Below are positions 7,640-14,929 of a DNA stretch of 15,282 bases, piece after piece. A program made the translations under genes and the position numbers. Under the pieces are notes generated by a model. It had not been told where the DNA came from and made no database searches. It saw nothing but the letters and a program-made list of their open reading frames with translations. The DNA is from Alphaproteobacteria bacterium. Lineage in GTDB: Bacteria > Pseudomonadota > Alphaproteobacteria > Micavibrionales > Micavibrionaceae. The DNA is taken from the NCBI GenBank assembly GCA_023301785.1, contig JALZUF010000178.1, positions 1 through 15,282 on the forward strand, read 5' to 3'. Numbering within the stretch: position 1 is the stretch's first letter; each line of letters starts with the position of its first letter.

Positions 7640-7666
7640 AAAAACCGCTATTGAAAGCGGCTTTTT
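7638..7666 (-). terminator. Rho-independent terminator after the HTH/coiled-coil gene
   Basis: On the minus strand a CCGCT stem with AGCGG and a six-base loop (7645-7660) is followed directly by seven Ts (7644-7638). It lies about 33 nt past the stop codon at 7693. On the plus strand the same hairpin is followed by C and five Ts (7662-7666), so it may work both ways. It separates the HTH gene from the secreted-protein gene. Confidence 0.65.
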
Positions 7667-7692
7667 GATAAAAATTATTATATTTAAATGGC

Positions 7693-8343
7693 TTAAGCGG
7701 CTTTTCCGCCTTTGATTTTCTTCCAGAGGCCTTGCACATCTAAAAGACTTTTCGCATCTTTTTTGATCGCAGAATCAGTCAATTTACGCTGTGGCGGTGT
7801 TTGAGATTTTTGTGCTGGTTGCGATTGTGCATTTTGGTTTTGGCCTTGCATTTTATTCATACGCTCGCTCATGGCGCGTTCACGCTCTGCACGGCGACGG
7901 CGCGCTGATTCTTCACGTGTTTTAAGCTCTGATTTATATTCTTCAGCTTGTTTTTGGCTGTACTGGCTGGTGATTAACACTTGCTGTGCTTGTTTTTGCC
8001 ATTGATCACGTTGCGCTTTGACATCGTCTAGATTTGTTTCTGTGCTCTCTAATTGAGTTTCTAACGCTTTGATACGCATTTTCATACGTTCCATCTCAAG
8101 CATATCTGTTGCTTTTTTTAGTTCTGCTTCAACAGCAGCTTGCGAAGAAACAGCAGGGGCGGCATTCGATGTTGTGGCAGTTCCAGCCAAACCGTACACG
8201 CGTTCCAGTTCAGAAACATCAATGGTACGGCGGTTGTTGTTATCCATTTCATAGGATATTTTACCGCTGTTCATTGCGCGTTGAATTGTTGATTTTGACT
8301 TGCCTGTTAATTCGGCGGCACGTTGTGCTCCCACTTTTGCCAT
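7693..8343 (-). CDS. Helix-turn-helix plus coiled-coil protein, function unknown
   Basis: A 216-residue cytoplasmic protein. Residues 1-50 form a putative DNA-binding domain: QRAAELTGKSKSTIQRAMNS (7-26) reads as a helix-turn-helix, followed by a basic wing-like stretch NNNRRTIDVSELERVYG. After an Ala/Ser/Thr linker (53-68) residues 70-168 are highly charged and helical, with Arg/Glu-rich runs (REESARRRRAERERAMSERM), which indicates a long coiled coil and hence a dimer or filament. A Gln/Pro-rich segment (167-185) and a basic tail (KKIKGGKAA) end it. The layout resembles small HTH/coiled-coil accessory proteins found on plasmids beside replication genes, but no replication gene is near. The ATG is supported by GGGGAAAG about six bases upstream. 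A long palindrome overlaps the promoter, suggesting autoregulation. A terminator follows the gene. Confidence 0.8.
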   Translation of the reverse strand: MAKVGAQRAAELTGKSKSTIQRAMNSGKISYEMDNNNRRTIDVSELERVYGLAGTATTSNAAPAVSSQAAVEAELKKATDMLEMERMKMRIKALETQLESTETNLDDVKAQRDQWQKQAQQVLITSQYSQKQAEEYKSELKTREESARRRRAERERAMSERMNKMQGQNQNAQSQPAQKSQTPPQRKLTDSAIKKDAKSLLDVQGLWKKIKGGKAA

Positions 8344-8365
8344 GGTTACTTTCCCCGTTCATCTA

Positions 8366-8402
8366 TTTGAAGTTCCCCTACGTTATATAGGAGAACTTCA
8401 AA
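8366..8402. promoter_or_regulatory. Long inverted repeat over the HTH gene promoter, probable operator
   Basis: TTTGAAGTTC (8366-8375) and GAACTTCAAA (8393-8402) are perfect 10-bp arms. After one mismatch they continue inward with CCTA (8377-8380) and TAGG (8388-8391), giving 14 of 15 paired positions around a centre at 8384. The -10 box of the HTH gene lies in the middle. No T-run follows on either strand, so it does not look like a terminator. The two-fold symmetry fits a dimeric repressor, possibly the HTH protein itself. Confidence 0.55.
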
Positions 8403-8410
8403 AAATTCAA
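8382..8410 (-). promoter_or_regulatory. Sigma-70 promoter of the HTH/coiled-coil gene
   Basis: On the minus strand TTGAAT (8410-8405) and TATAAC (8387-8382) are separated by exactly 17 bp (4/6 and 5/6 matches). The transcript would start near 8375 and carry a ~32-nt leader with a GGGGAAAG ribosome site. The -10 and most of the spacer lie within the inverted repeat, so a bound dimer would block the polymerase. Confidence 0.5.
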
Positions 8411-8431
8411 TTTTTATTTTACTTAACTACT

Positions 8432-9253
8432 TTATTTCTTCTCTTTAGCAAGCTTGTCATTCAACAAACGCGTCAGTTTTTGCCACTGTGCGCCTGAGAA
8501 TAGATGTGCATAAAGGAAAGGTAGGTAGCCCTTTTTGCGCCAATCTAGGAAGACTTTCTCGTCCAGTTCGGCCAATTTCTTCTCATCGATAATGCGGAAT
8601 CCTGCAAAGTTGATGCGTTTCCCATCACCGATATTAATTTCGGCTTGTCTTTCAACCAAAATACCAGATTTTGCAATTTCTTGACCAAAGGCAACAGTTT
8701 GTTGCGCGGCAGCGTGGTAAGACTTACAGAATTCTAAAGCATTTTGAGAAAGCTGTGTTGGTTTGCCTTCATCATCAAAGAAAGGCTGTTCCCCTTTAGA
8801 TTCAACCAATTCTTTATTGAGGTCGATACAAAGTGAAAGTTGGTCATTTTCTGGCATCTCAGAGAAGATGAAAGGATAACGACGAATATAGGCAGGGATA
8901 TAAGTATCTTCCAACCACTGGTCTTTATTGTCTAAATAAAGGTTCTCATTATCACGAAGGCCAACGATAGCAACAGGTGTTGCAGAATCATCAGGTGAGA
9001 AGCCAATAGGGTAGAAATGGCAGATTTGCGGCATTTCTATCATGTTGATTGGTACAGCATTCACTTCTTTAGTGAATTTAAGGCCAAAATTCTTTTTAAG
9101 TCCCAAATCTTTATGGGCTTTGCCGTCTAAGGGGATAGGCGCTTTATAGAATAAAGGCATCGGCGCATCAGATTTTACTTCTGCTTTACCGTTTGCTTTG
9201 TCTTTTGGTGCGTCTTTCTTGTTGTCTGGTTTTTTTTCCGGTTTTTTGGCCAT
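8432..9253 (-). CDS. SapC-family protein with a lysine-rich N-terminal tail
   Basis: A 273-residue protein resembling the SapC family, named from a Campylobacter S-layer export locus but of unproven role in most bacteria. Family hallmarks are the VPINMIEMPQICHFYPIGF block (67-85), PVAIVGLRDNENLYLD (93-108, the 'gl..N.f.d' motif), and WLEDTYIPAYIRRYPFIF (113-130), the most conserved SapC stretch. The C-terminal third ends in FLDWRKKGYLPFLYAHLFSG, also typical. The first ~30 residues are almost entirely Lys, Asp, Ala, Pro and Glu and look disordered; they are an addition to the usual family start. No signal peptide or membrane helix is visible. RBS evidence for the ATG at 9253 is weak. It lies 88 bp upstream of the HTH/coiled-coil gene on the same strand with no terminator between, so some read-through into that gene is likely. 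Confidence 0.85.
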   Translation of the reverse strand: MAKKPEKKPDNKKDAPKDKANGKAEVKSDAPMPLFYKAPIPLDGKAHKDLGLKKNFGLKFTKEVNAVPINMIEMPQICHFYPIGFSPDDSATPVAIVGLRDNENLYLDNKDQWLEDTYIPAYIRRYPFIFSEMPENDQLSLCIDLNKELVESKGEQPFFDDEGKPTQLSQNALEFCKSYHAAAQQTVAFGQEIAKSGILVERQAEINIGDGKRINFAGFRIIDEKKLAELDEKVFLDWRKKGYLPFLYAHLFSGAQWQKLTRLLNDKLAKEKK

Positions 9254-9452
9254 GATTTATCTTAGCTTCCTATGTTTTGAATATTTTAAAAATAGCATGT
9301 AATTAAACCAAATATTACGGTTTTTAGCAATAAGCCATATAAGGGCAAATTAACGTTTATTCTGTCTTATGGATATAAAAAGCTTGTAATTTGGCTCGGA
9401 ATTGGGTTTATATGTGACCCAGAATTAAATCACAAATGAATTGGAACAGATT

Positions 9453-10802
9453 ATGCGTTTAACAATGGTAGGAACAGGCTACGTTGGCTTAGTGTCAGGA
9501 ACATGCTTTGCTGAGTTTGGGATTGATGTCACATGTGTTGATAAAGACGCAAGCAAGATTGAAAAGCTGAATAACGGTGAAATTCCAATTTTTGAGCCTG
9601 GTCTTGATGATCTGGTTGCGAAACAAGTAAAGTCTGGACGTTTGAAGTTCACAACAGAGATTGCCGATAGTGTTAAACAAGCCGACGCTGTTTTTATCGC
9701 CGTTGGTACGCCGCCGCGCGCAGATAATGGTCATGCAGACCTGAAATATGTTCATGCCGCCGCGCAGGAAATCGCAGAATTAGCCGAAGGCTATACTGTT
9801 ATTGTGACGAAATCGACTGTACCTGTCGGAACGGCGCGCGAAGTTGAAGCGATTGTTGCCAAACATAAGAAGGCTGATGCGATTATTGATGTTGCGTCAA
9901 ACCCAGAATTTTTACGTGAAGGCGCAGCGATTAATGATTTTATGCGTCCTGATCGTGTTGTAATAGGTACAACAAGTGACCGTGCGATTGAAACTTTGAA
10001 AGAAGTGTATCGTCCGCTTTATATCAATGAAACACCAATGGTCATTACAACACCAGAAACATCTGAGATCATTAAGTATGCGGCGAACGCCTTCTTGGCG
10101 ACGAAAATTACATTCATCAACGAGATCGCAAATCTTTGTGAAGCCTCTGGTGCAAATGTACAACACGTTGCAAAGGCTATCGGTTTAGATGGCCGTATTG
10201 GATCAAAGTTCTTACATGCCGGTCCTGGTTATGGCGGGTCATGTTTCCCTAAAGATACATTGGCTCTAACGCATACTGGTGATTTGCTAGGTGCGCCACA
10301 AACGATTGTGGAAGCCGTTGTTGAAGCCAATAAAAACCGTCAAAAACAAATGGCAGATCGCGTGATTGCGGCTTGTGGCGGTGATGTTAAGGGTATGAAA
10401 ATTGGTATCCTTGGTGTTGCCTTTAAACCAAATACGGATGATGTGCGCGACGCACCAGCCTTAACGATCATCCCTGAATTACAAAAAGCGGGCGCAGAAA
10501 TTTTTGCGCATGATCCAGAAGCGCGTGAAGAAGCTGACAAAGCTTTAAAAGACGTGAACTGGGTTGAAAATCCGTATGATGCCGCAGACAAAGCCGACGC
10601 TGTTGCTGTTGTGACAGAATGGAATGAATATCGCGGTCTTGATATGACGCGCATCGGTGAGATGATGACAGTGAAACGCCTGATTGATATGCGTAATATC
10701 TATAAGCCGCAAGTGATGCGTGAGCTAGGCTTCCATTATGTGTCTATTGGTCGTCCGGTTGTGACGGGTGAGAGCAAGGCGCAGTTGAAAGAAGTTTCTT
10801 AA
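9453..10802 (+). CDS. ugd: UDP-glucose 6-dehydrogenase
   Basis: Oxidises UDP-glucose twice with NAD+ to UDP-glucuronate, a precursor for exopolysaccharide, capsule and lipid A-linked sugars. From the ATG at 9453 the protein has 449 residues, normal for the bacterial family. The N-terminal Rossmann motif is MVGTGYVGLVSG. Then come FEPGLDDLV, AVGTPP, TKSTVPVGT and NPEFLREG. The catalytic cysteine is Cys264 in GPGYGGSCFPKD, and the second domain carries the GVAFKPNTDDVRDAPAL block. GGA at 9443-9445 lies seven bases before this ATG, which decides it against a TTG at 9441 four codons upstream. It precedes the cys operon by 73 bp on the same strand and could supply glucuronate to glycans that the PAPS pathway then sulfates, which is inference. 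Confidence 0.96.
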   Translation: MRLTMVGTGYVGLVSGTCFAEFGIDVTCVDKDASKIEKLNNGEIPIFEPGLDDLVAKQVKSGRLKFTTEIADSVKQADAVFIAVGTPPRADNGHADLKYVHAAAQEIAELAEGYTVIVTKSTVPVGTAREVEAIVAKHKKADAIIDVASNPEFLREGAAINDFMRPDRVVIGTTSDRAIETLKEVYRPLYINETPMVITTPETSEIIKYAANAFLATKITFINEIANLCEASGANVQHVAKAIGLDGRIGSKFLHAGPGYGGSCFPKDTLALTHTGDLLGAPQTIVEAVVEANKNRQKQMADRVIAACGGDVKGMKIGILGVAFKPNTDDVRDAPALTIIPELQKAGAEIFAHDPEAREEADKALKDVNWVENPYDAADKADAVAVVTEWNEYRGLDMTRIGEMMTVKRLIDMRNIYKPQVMRELGFHYVSIGRPVVTGESKAQLKEVS

Positions 10803-10875
10803 GCTTATTATTTATACTTTCTTTTAGAATATGCTAAGTTATTGTTCGAAATAGATTATCATCTTAAGGACAATA

Positions 10876-11673
10876 ATGCATCAGTATCTGGACGAATTAG
10901 AAGCACAATCAATTTACATTATCCGCGAAGCGTATGCGCGCGTTGATCCGATGGCGATGTTATGGTCTATCGGTAAGGATTCAACGGCAATGTTGTGGTT
11001 GGTACGTAAAGCATTCTTTGGCCGTGTTCCGTTCCCGCTTGTTTTGTTAGACACAGATCAAGAAATGGATGAGGTCTACGCATTTCGTGACAGGCTGACT
11101 AAGGAATGGGATTTGCCTGTTATCAATCATAAATGTCCACCAGAAGAAGACATGGATCAAACTTTGCCGCCAATGACGCGCTCAGCCATGCGTAAAACCG
11201 AAGGATTAAAGACACTTTTAACGGAACATAAGTTTAAAGGCATTGTGTGCGGTATTCGCCGTGATGAACAAGGTCTTCGTGCCAAGGAACGTGTGTTTAG
11301 TCCGCGCTCGTTAGAAGGCAGTTGGGATTTTAAAGACCAGCCAGCAGAATTTTGGGATCAATATAAAACCGAAGTGCCAGATGATTGTCACGTTCGTATT
11401 CACCCCATCCTCCATTGGACGGAAATTGATATCTGGCGTTATATGCAACGCGAGAATATCCCACTTTGTGATTTATACTTTGCCAAAGATGGTATGCGTT
11501 ACAGATCATTGGGAGAGAAAAATCTAACCAAGCCTGTACCAAGTGAAGCTGACACGATTGAGAAAATTATCGAGGAACTTGAAACAACAAACAGGTCTGA
11601 GCGCGAAGGCCGCGGCATGGATAAGGAAACAGAAGATAGCTTTGAGAAGTTGAGAAGTCAGGGGTATATGTAA
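10876..11673 (+). CDS. cysD: Sulfate adenylyltransferase subunit 2 (short CysD)
   Basis: Catalytic subunit of heterodimeric ATP sulfurylase, forming APS from sulfate and ATP with GTP hydrolysis by its CysN partner. The PP-loop of the adenylyl-transfer family is SIGKDST at 31-37, the usual CysD form. Further family blocks are PLVLLDTDQEMDEVYAFRD, GIRRDEQGLRAKERVFSPR, HPILHWTEIDIWRYMQRENIP and, near the end, RYRSLGEKNLTKPVPSEADT and SEREGRGMD. At 265 residues it is about 35 shorter than the enterobacterial CysD, a difference shared by a branch that pairs with CysN proteins having an EF-Tu-like P-loop. AAGGA at 10866-10870, five bases before the ATG, supports the start. It opens a tight five-gene cluster; no convincing promoter could be fixed in the 73-bp gap. 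Confidence 0.93.
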   Translation: MHQYLDELEAQSIYIIREAYARVDPMAMLWSIGKDSTAMLWLVRKAFFGRVPFPLVLLDTDQEMDEVYAFRDRLTKEWDLPVINHKCPPEEDMDQTLPPMTRSAMRKTEGLKTLLTEHKFKGIVCGIRRDEQGLRAKERVFSPRSLEGSWDFKDQPAEFWDQYKTEVPDDCHVRIHPILHWTEIDIWRYMQRENIPLCDLYFAKDGMRYRSLGEKNLTKPVPSEADTIEKIIEELETTNRSEREGRGMDKETEDSFEKLRSQGYM

Positions 11674-11675
11674 TT

Positions 11676-12173
11676 TTGAGTGATATTAAAATAAGAAAGT
11701 TAACAGTAAAGGATGCAGCAATTTATCGTGATATTAGGCTTGAAATGGTTAAGGAAACGCCTGCAGCTTTTGGCGATACTTATGAGAGTGCCTCGCAGAG
11801 AAGCCTTGATGGCTATAAAGATAAATTTTTGACATCACCAATGTTCGGTGCGTTTAAAGACGATAAATTAATTGGTACTGCGGGCTATTTTATTCAACCA
11901 AGAGAAAAATGCCAGTATAAAGCTTATATGTGGAGTGTGTTCGTAAAGCCAGAATATAGACGGCAGAATATTAGCTATGACATGACACTTGCTGTTTTAG
12001 AAAGCTTGCCTGACGAGATTGAATTGATCCAATTAGATGTTTTAAAAGAAACGGTGTCAGCTTATAAAACATATATTAAAGCAGGTTTTGAAGATTGGGG
12101 CTTTGAAAAAAAAGCTGTAAAAATCAATGATAAATATTATGATCTAATTCATATGGTGAAGTTTTTAAGATGA
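11676..12173 (+). CDS. GNAT-family N-acetyltransferase inside the cys operon
   Basis: A 165-residue Gcn5-related acetyltransferase of unknown substrate. It begins IKIRKLTVKDAAIYRDIRLE, the typical first strand and helix, continues with FGAFKDDKLIGTAGYF (strand 2-3), YMWSVFVKPEYRRQNIS (85-100, strand 4 and acetyl-CoA loop), and ends with LDVLKETVSAYKTYIKAGFEDWG, the usual 'A..lY.k.GF' motif. The loop normally reads Q/R-x-x-G-x-G/A; here it is RRQNIS (95-100), lacking both glycines. The start must be a TTG at 11676, two bases after the cysD stop, with AGGGG at 11660-11664 as RBS; no ATG gives the first strand. It overlaps cysNC by four bases (ATGA), implying translational coupling. Base use looks richer in A and T than in the flanking cys genes, suggesting later insertion. 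Confidence 0.85.
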   Translation: MSDIKIRKLTVKDAAIYRDIRLEMVKETPAAFGDTYESASQRSLDGYKDKFLTSPMFGAFKDDKLIGTAGYFIQPREKCQYKAYMWSVFVKPEYRRQNISYDMTLAVLESLPDEIELIQLDVLKETVSAYKTYIKAGFEDWGFEKKAVKINDKYYDLIHMVKFLR

Positions 12174-14095
12174 TTAAAGAAAATAAAAAATTAAACGCGC
12201 AAATGGGTGTTGTTATTGTGGGGCATGTTGATCATGGGAAATCCTCTTTGATTGGACGTTTACTTAATGATACGGACTCACTTCCTGCGGGTAAGAAAGA
12301 GGAGTTGGAATCTATTTGTGAAAAGCGTGGTGTGCCGTTTGAATGGTCATTCTTATTGGATGCTTTTCAGGCCGAGCGTGACCAAGCGATTACGATTGAT
12401 ACAACACAGATTTTCTTTTCAAGCGAACAACGTAACTACGTGATTATTGATGCGCCTGGGCATCGTGAATTTCTGAAGAACATGATCTCTGGTGCGGCGC
12501 AGGCTGATGCGGCTGTATTGGTTGTTGATGCCAGTGAGGGCGTGCGCGAGCAAACAAAACGTCACGCCTATATGTTGCACCTGTTGGGGATGCAACAAAT
12601 TGCTGTCGTCATAAACAAGATGGATAAAGTGGATTATGATGCCAAAGTTTTTGAAAAGGTGTCTAAAGAATCTGCTGAGTATTTAAAGTCTATTGGTTTG
12701 ACGGCGTCACACATTATTCCGATTAGTGCACACGCGGGTGATATGATGGCCACGCGCGGCGATGCGATGGATTGGTATAAGGGTAAAACATTAATTGAGG
12801 CATTGGATGCCTTTGGTATCTCTAGCCCACCAGTGGCGCTCCCACTGCGTTTCCCGATCCAAGATGTATATCGTTTTGATGAAGAGCGTATTTTAGTAGG
12901 GCGCATTGAAACAGGGACGATGAACAAAGGCGATGAGATTTTCTTCTCTCCGACAAATGAAAAAGCGGTTATTAAATCAATCAAGAATTGGCCTAATGAT
13001 GAAAGCTTAATGAAGGCGTCTGCGGGACAGTCTGTTGGTATTACGCTGGATGACCGTATTTTTGTTGAACGCGGTCATTTAGGTAGCTCGGTTAAAAATC
13101 CACCGATGCTGTCCAATGTTTTCCGCGCGAATATATTTTGGCTTTCTGATAATCCATTGAAGGTGGGAAATTCTTATAAAGTGCGCTACGGCACAACCGA
13201 AGCCAGTGTGACGGTTCAATCGATTGATAATTTAATTGATACGCAAGATCTAGGTCAGAACAATGAAGCCGTCGAAGTGATGCGTAACTGTGTTGCCGAA
13301 GTGACGCTACGTGCGCGTGATATGCTGGCGATTGACTCACATGAAGATAACTTCAGGCTTGGCCGCGTTGTAGTTTATGAAGGGTATGATGTTGTGGGGG
13401 GCGGTCTTATTAATATGGATGGTTACGCCGATCAACGTCAAAGCGCGGAGCCGAAATCTAAGAACATTTATAAAGTGGCTCATGCCGTCACGCCAGAAAT
13501 GCGCGCTGAACGCTTTGGGCATTTTGGTGGTATTTTTTGGTTTACGGGATTGTCAGGCTCAGGGAAATCAACGCTGGCGGTTGCCGTTGAACGAGAAATT
13601 TTTGCGCAAGGATTGAACACTTACGTTTTGGATGGCGATAATGTGCGTTATGGCTTGAACTCTGATCTGGGGTTCTCACCCGAAGATCGTGCCGAGAATA
13701 TTCGCCGTATTGGTGAAGTTGCCGCGTTGCAGGCGAAATCAGGAACGATTGTGCTTTCGGCTTTTATCTCTCCTTATAATGCAGACCGTGACAAGGCGCG
13801 TGCCGCCGCGCCAAATATGTTCCATGAAATTTATATTAAAGCCGACTTAGCGACCTGTGAAGGGCGTGACCCGAAGGGCCTCTATAAGAAGGCGCGTGGC
13901 GGTGATATCAAGCAATTCACAGGTATCGATTCCCCGTATGAGGCACCGATGAACCCTGATTTGATTGCCGATACACAGACAAACGATATTGACACCTGTG
14001 TGAAGCAGATCGTTAATTACATAAAAGATAATGTGATGATGAATAAACACGGTGATAAAAATATGGGTGGTGAAGGCCGTGTTGTTTCGTTATAA
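12170..14095 (+). CDS. cysNC: Bifunctional sulfate adenylyltransferase GTPase / APS kinase
   Basis: Fusion of CysN (GTPase subunit driving APS synthesis) and CysC (APS kinase making PAPS). The 641 residues split into an N-terminal GTPase plus beta-barrel domains (about 1-430) and an APS kinase (about 450-625). The GTPase shows GHVDHGKS at 18-25 (G1), DAPGH at 94-98 (G3) and NKMD at 149-152 (G4). The kinase shows GLSGSGKST at 460-468, DGDNVR at 488-493 and the phospho-acceptor-type FISPY with Ser534. G1 is like EF-Tu rather than the GSVDDGKS of classical CysN, and switch I reads QAITID where QGITID is usual. This places it in a separate CysN branch. The ATG overlaps the stop of the GNAT gene. 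A short polar tail (after ~620) follows the kinase. cysQ starts six bases later. Confidence 0.94.
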   Translation: MIKENKKLNAQMGVVIVGHVDHGKSSLIGRLLNDTDSLPAGKKEELESICEKRGVPFEWSFLLDAFQAERDQAITIDTTQIFFSSEQRNYVIIDAPGHREFLKNMISGAAQADAAVLVVDASEGVREQTKRHAYMLHLLGMQQIAVVINKMDKVDYDAKVFEKVSKESAEYLKSIGLTASHIIPISAHAGDMMATRGDAMDWYKGKTLIEALDAFGISSPPVALPLRFPIQDVYRFDEERILVGRIETGTMNKGDEIFFSPTNEKAVIKSIKNWPNDESLMKASAGQSVGITLDDRIFVERGHLGSSVKNPPMLSNVFRANIFWLSDNPLKVGNSYKVRYGTTEASVTVQSIDNLIDTQDLGQNNEAVEVMRNCVAEVTLRARDMLAIDSHEDNFRLGRVVVYEGYDVVGGGLINMDGYADQRQSAEPKSKNIYKVAHAVTPEMRAERFGHFGGIFWFTGLSGSGKSTLAVAVEREIFAQGLNTYVLDGDNVRYGLNSDLGFSPEDRAENIRRIGEVAALQAKSGTIVLSAFISPYNADRDKARAAAPNMFHEIYIKADLATCEGRDPKGLYKKARGGDIKQFTGIDSPYEAPMNPDLIADTQTNDIDTCVKQIVNYIKDNVMMNKHGDKNMGGEGRVVSL

Positions 14096-14101
14096 AAGCC
14101 A

Positions 14102-14926
14102 ATGAGCAAAATATTACTACCTGCAAACCGTAAAGCCCTGTGTAATCAAGTTCGCCGTATTGCGATTGAGGCAGGAAATTTAACTCTCGAATATTTCGAT
14201 GATGCTGGCTATGAAGGCGCGGAAATTAAGGGTGACGGATCACCGTTAACCGAAGCTGACAAAAAAGCGCAAGAGCTTATTGATAAAGCCTTGAAAGCGA
14301 TTGATCCAACGGTGTTGATCGTTGGCGAAGAAAATGCACAACCAGATGTAAAAAACGAAGAACGCTTTTGGTTGGTTGATCCTGTTGATGGCACAAAAGA
14401 ATTTATATCGGGTAGTGGTGATTACACGATTAACATCGCCTTGATTGAAAATAATAAACCTGTGCTGGGTGTTGTTTATGCGCCTGTCCATGGTGAACTT
14501 TATGCATCACATGGTGAGGGTACAGCCATTCGTTGGATGGAAGATACGGATACTGAAAAAGAAATTTCAGTGCGCCCTATGCCGTATAAAGGCCTAACGG
14601 TTGTATCAAGTAAGTCACATGGCCGAGGTGAAAAGCTGGATAGGTTTTTAGAGAATTATAAAATTCGCAAACAAGTACAGCGTGGAAGCTCATTGAAAAT
14701 GTGTGTGATTGCGGCAGGTAAAGCCGATATGTACCCTCGCTTTGGCTTGACCTGTGAGTGGGATACAGCGGCGGCGCATGCGATTTTAAATGATGCTGGC
14801 GGTATTATTACTGACCTTGACGGCAATGAATTACAATATGGCTTAGGCCTGAATGAGAAATTTTTAAACCCAGAATTCATCGCGCGTAGTCGCGAAATTT
14901 TACTACCAGAAGAAGAGGCAGCTTAA
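14102..14926 (+). CDS. cysQ: 3'(2'),5'-bisphosphate nucleotidase
   Basis: Magnesium-dependent phosphatase of the inositol-monophosphatase family that converts PAP (left after PAPS is used) to AMP, and can also hydrolyse PAPS itself. The 274-residue product has the metal-binding signatures GDGSPLTEADKKAQ near 39-52, IVGEENAQ, the central DPVDGTKEFISGSGDYTINI, and the C-terminal CEWDTAAAHAILNDAGG. The sequence RGSSLKMCVIAAGKADMYPR is characteristic of the CysQ branch rather than SuhB. The length is somewhat above the ~246 residues of the E. coli enzyme because of a short C-terminal tail (LLPEEEAA). It lies six bases after cysNC, which places PAP removal in the same transcript as PAPS synthesis. 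The RBS is weak, so translation is probably coupled to cysNC. Confidence 0.94.
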   Translation: MSKILLPANRKALCNQVRRIAIEAGNLTLEYFDDAGYEGAEIKGDGSPLTEADKKAQELIDKALKAIDPTVLIVGEENAQPDVKNEERFWLVDPVDGTKEFISGSGDYTINIALIENNKPVLGVVYAPVHGELYASHGEGTAIRWMEDTDTEKEISVRPMPYKGLTVVSSKSHGRGEKLDRFLENYKIRKQVQRGSSLKMCVIAAGKADMYPRFGLTCEWDTAAAHAILNDAGGIITDLDGNELQYGLGLNEKFLNPEFIARSREILLPEEEAA

Positions 14927-14929
14927 GCT

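Noticed and set aside
8366..8402. Inverted repeat read as a terminator for the SapC gene
   Set aside because: No T-run follows the stem on the minus strand, and the repeat is centred on a promoter -10 box.
9254..9452. Possible promoters of ugd and of the SapC gene in their divergent gap
   Set aside because: AT-rich hexamers occur (for example TTGTAA at 9384-9389 and TATATG at 9409-9414), but spacing is 19 bp and matches are weak, so no single promoter can be supported.
10803..10875. Promoter or terminator in the ugd-cysD gap
   Set aside because: TATGCT at 10830-10835 could be a -10 box, but no fitting -35 is seen, and there is no hairpin with a T-run.
14920..14929. Ten-base palindrome AGCTTAAGCT at the cysQ stop
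   Set aside because: Too short and without a loop to form a useful hairpin; best explained by the coding end and stop codon.
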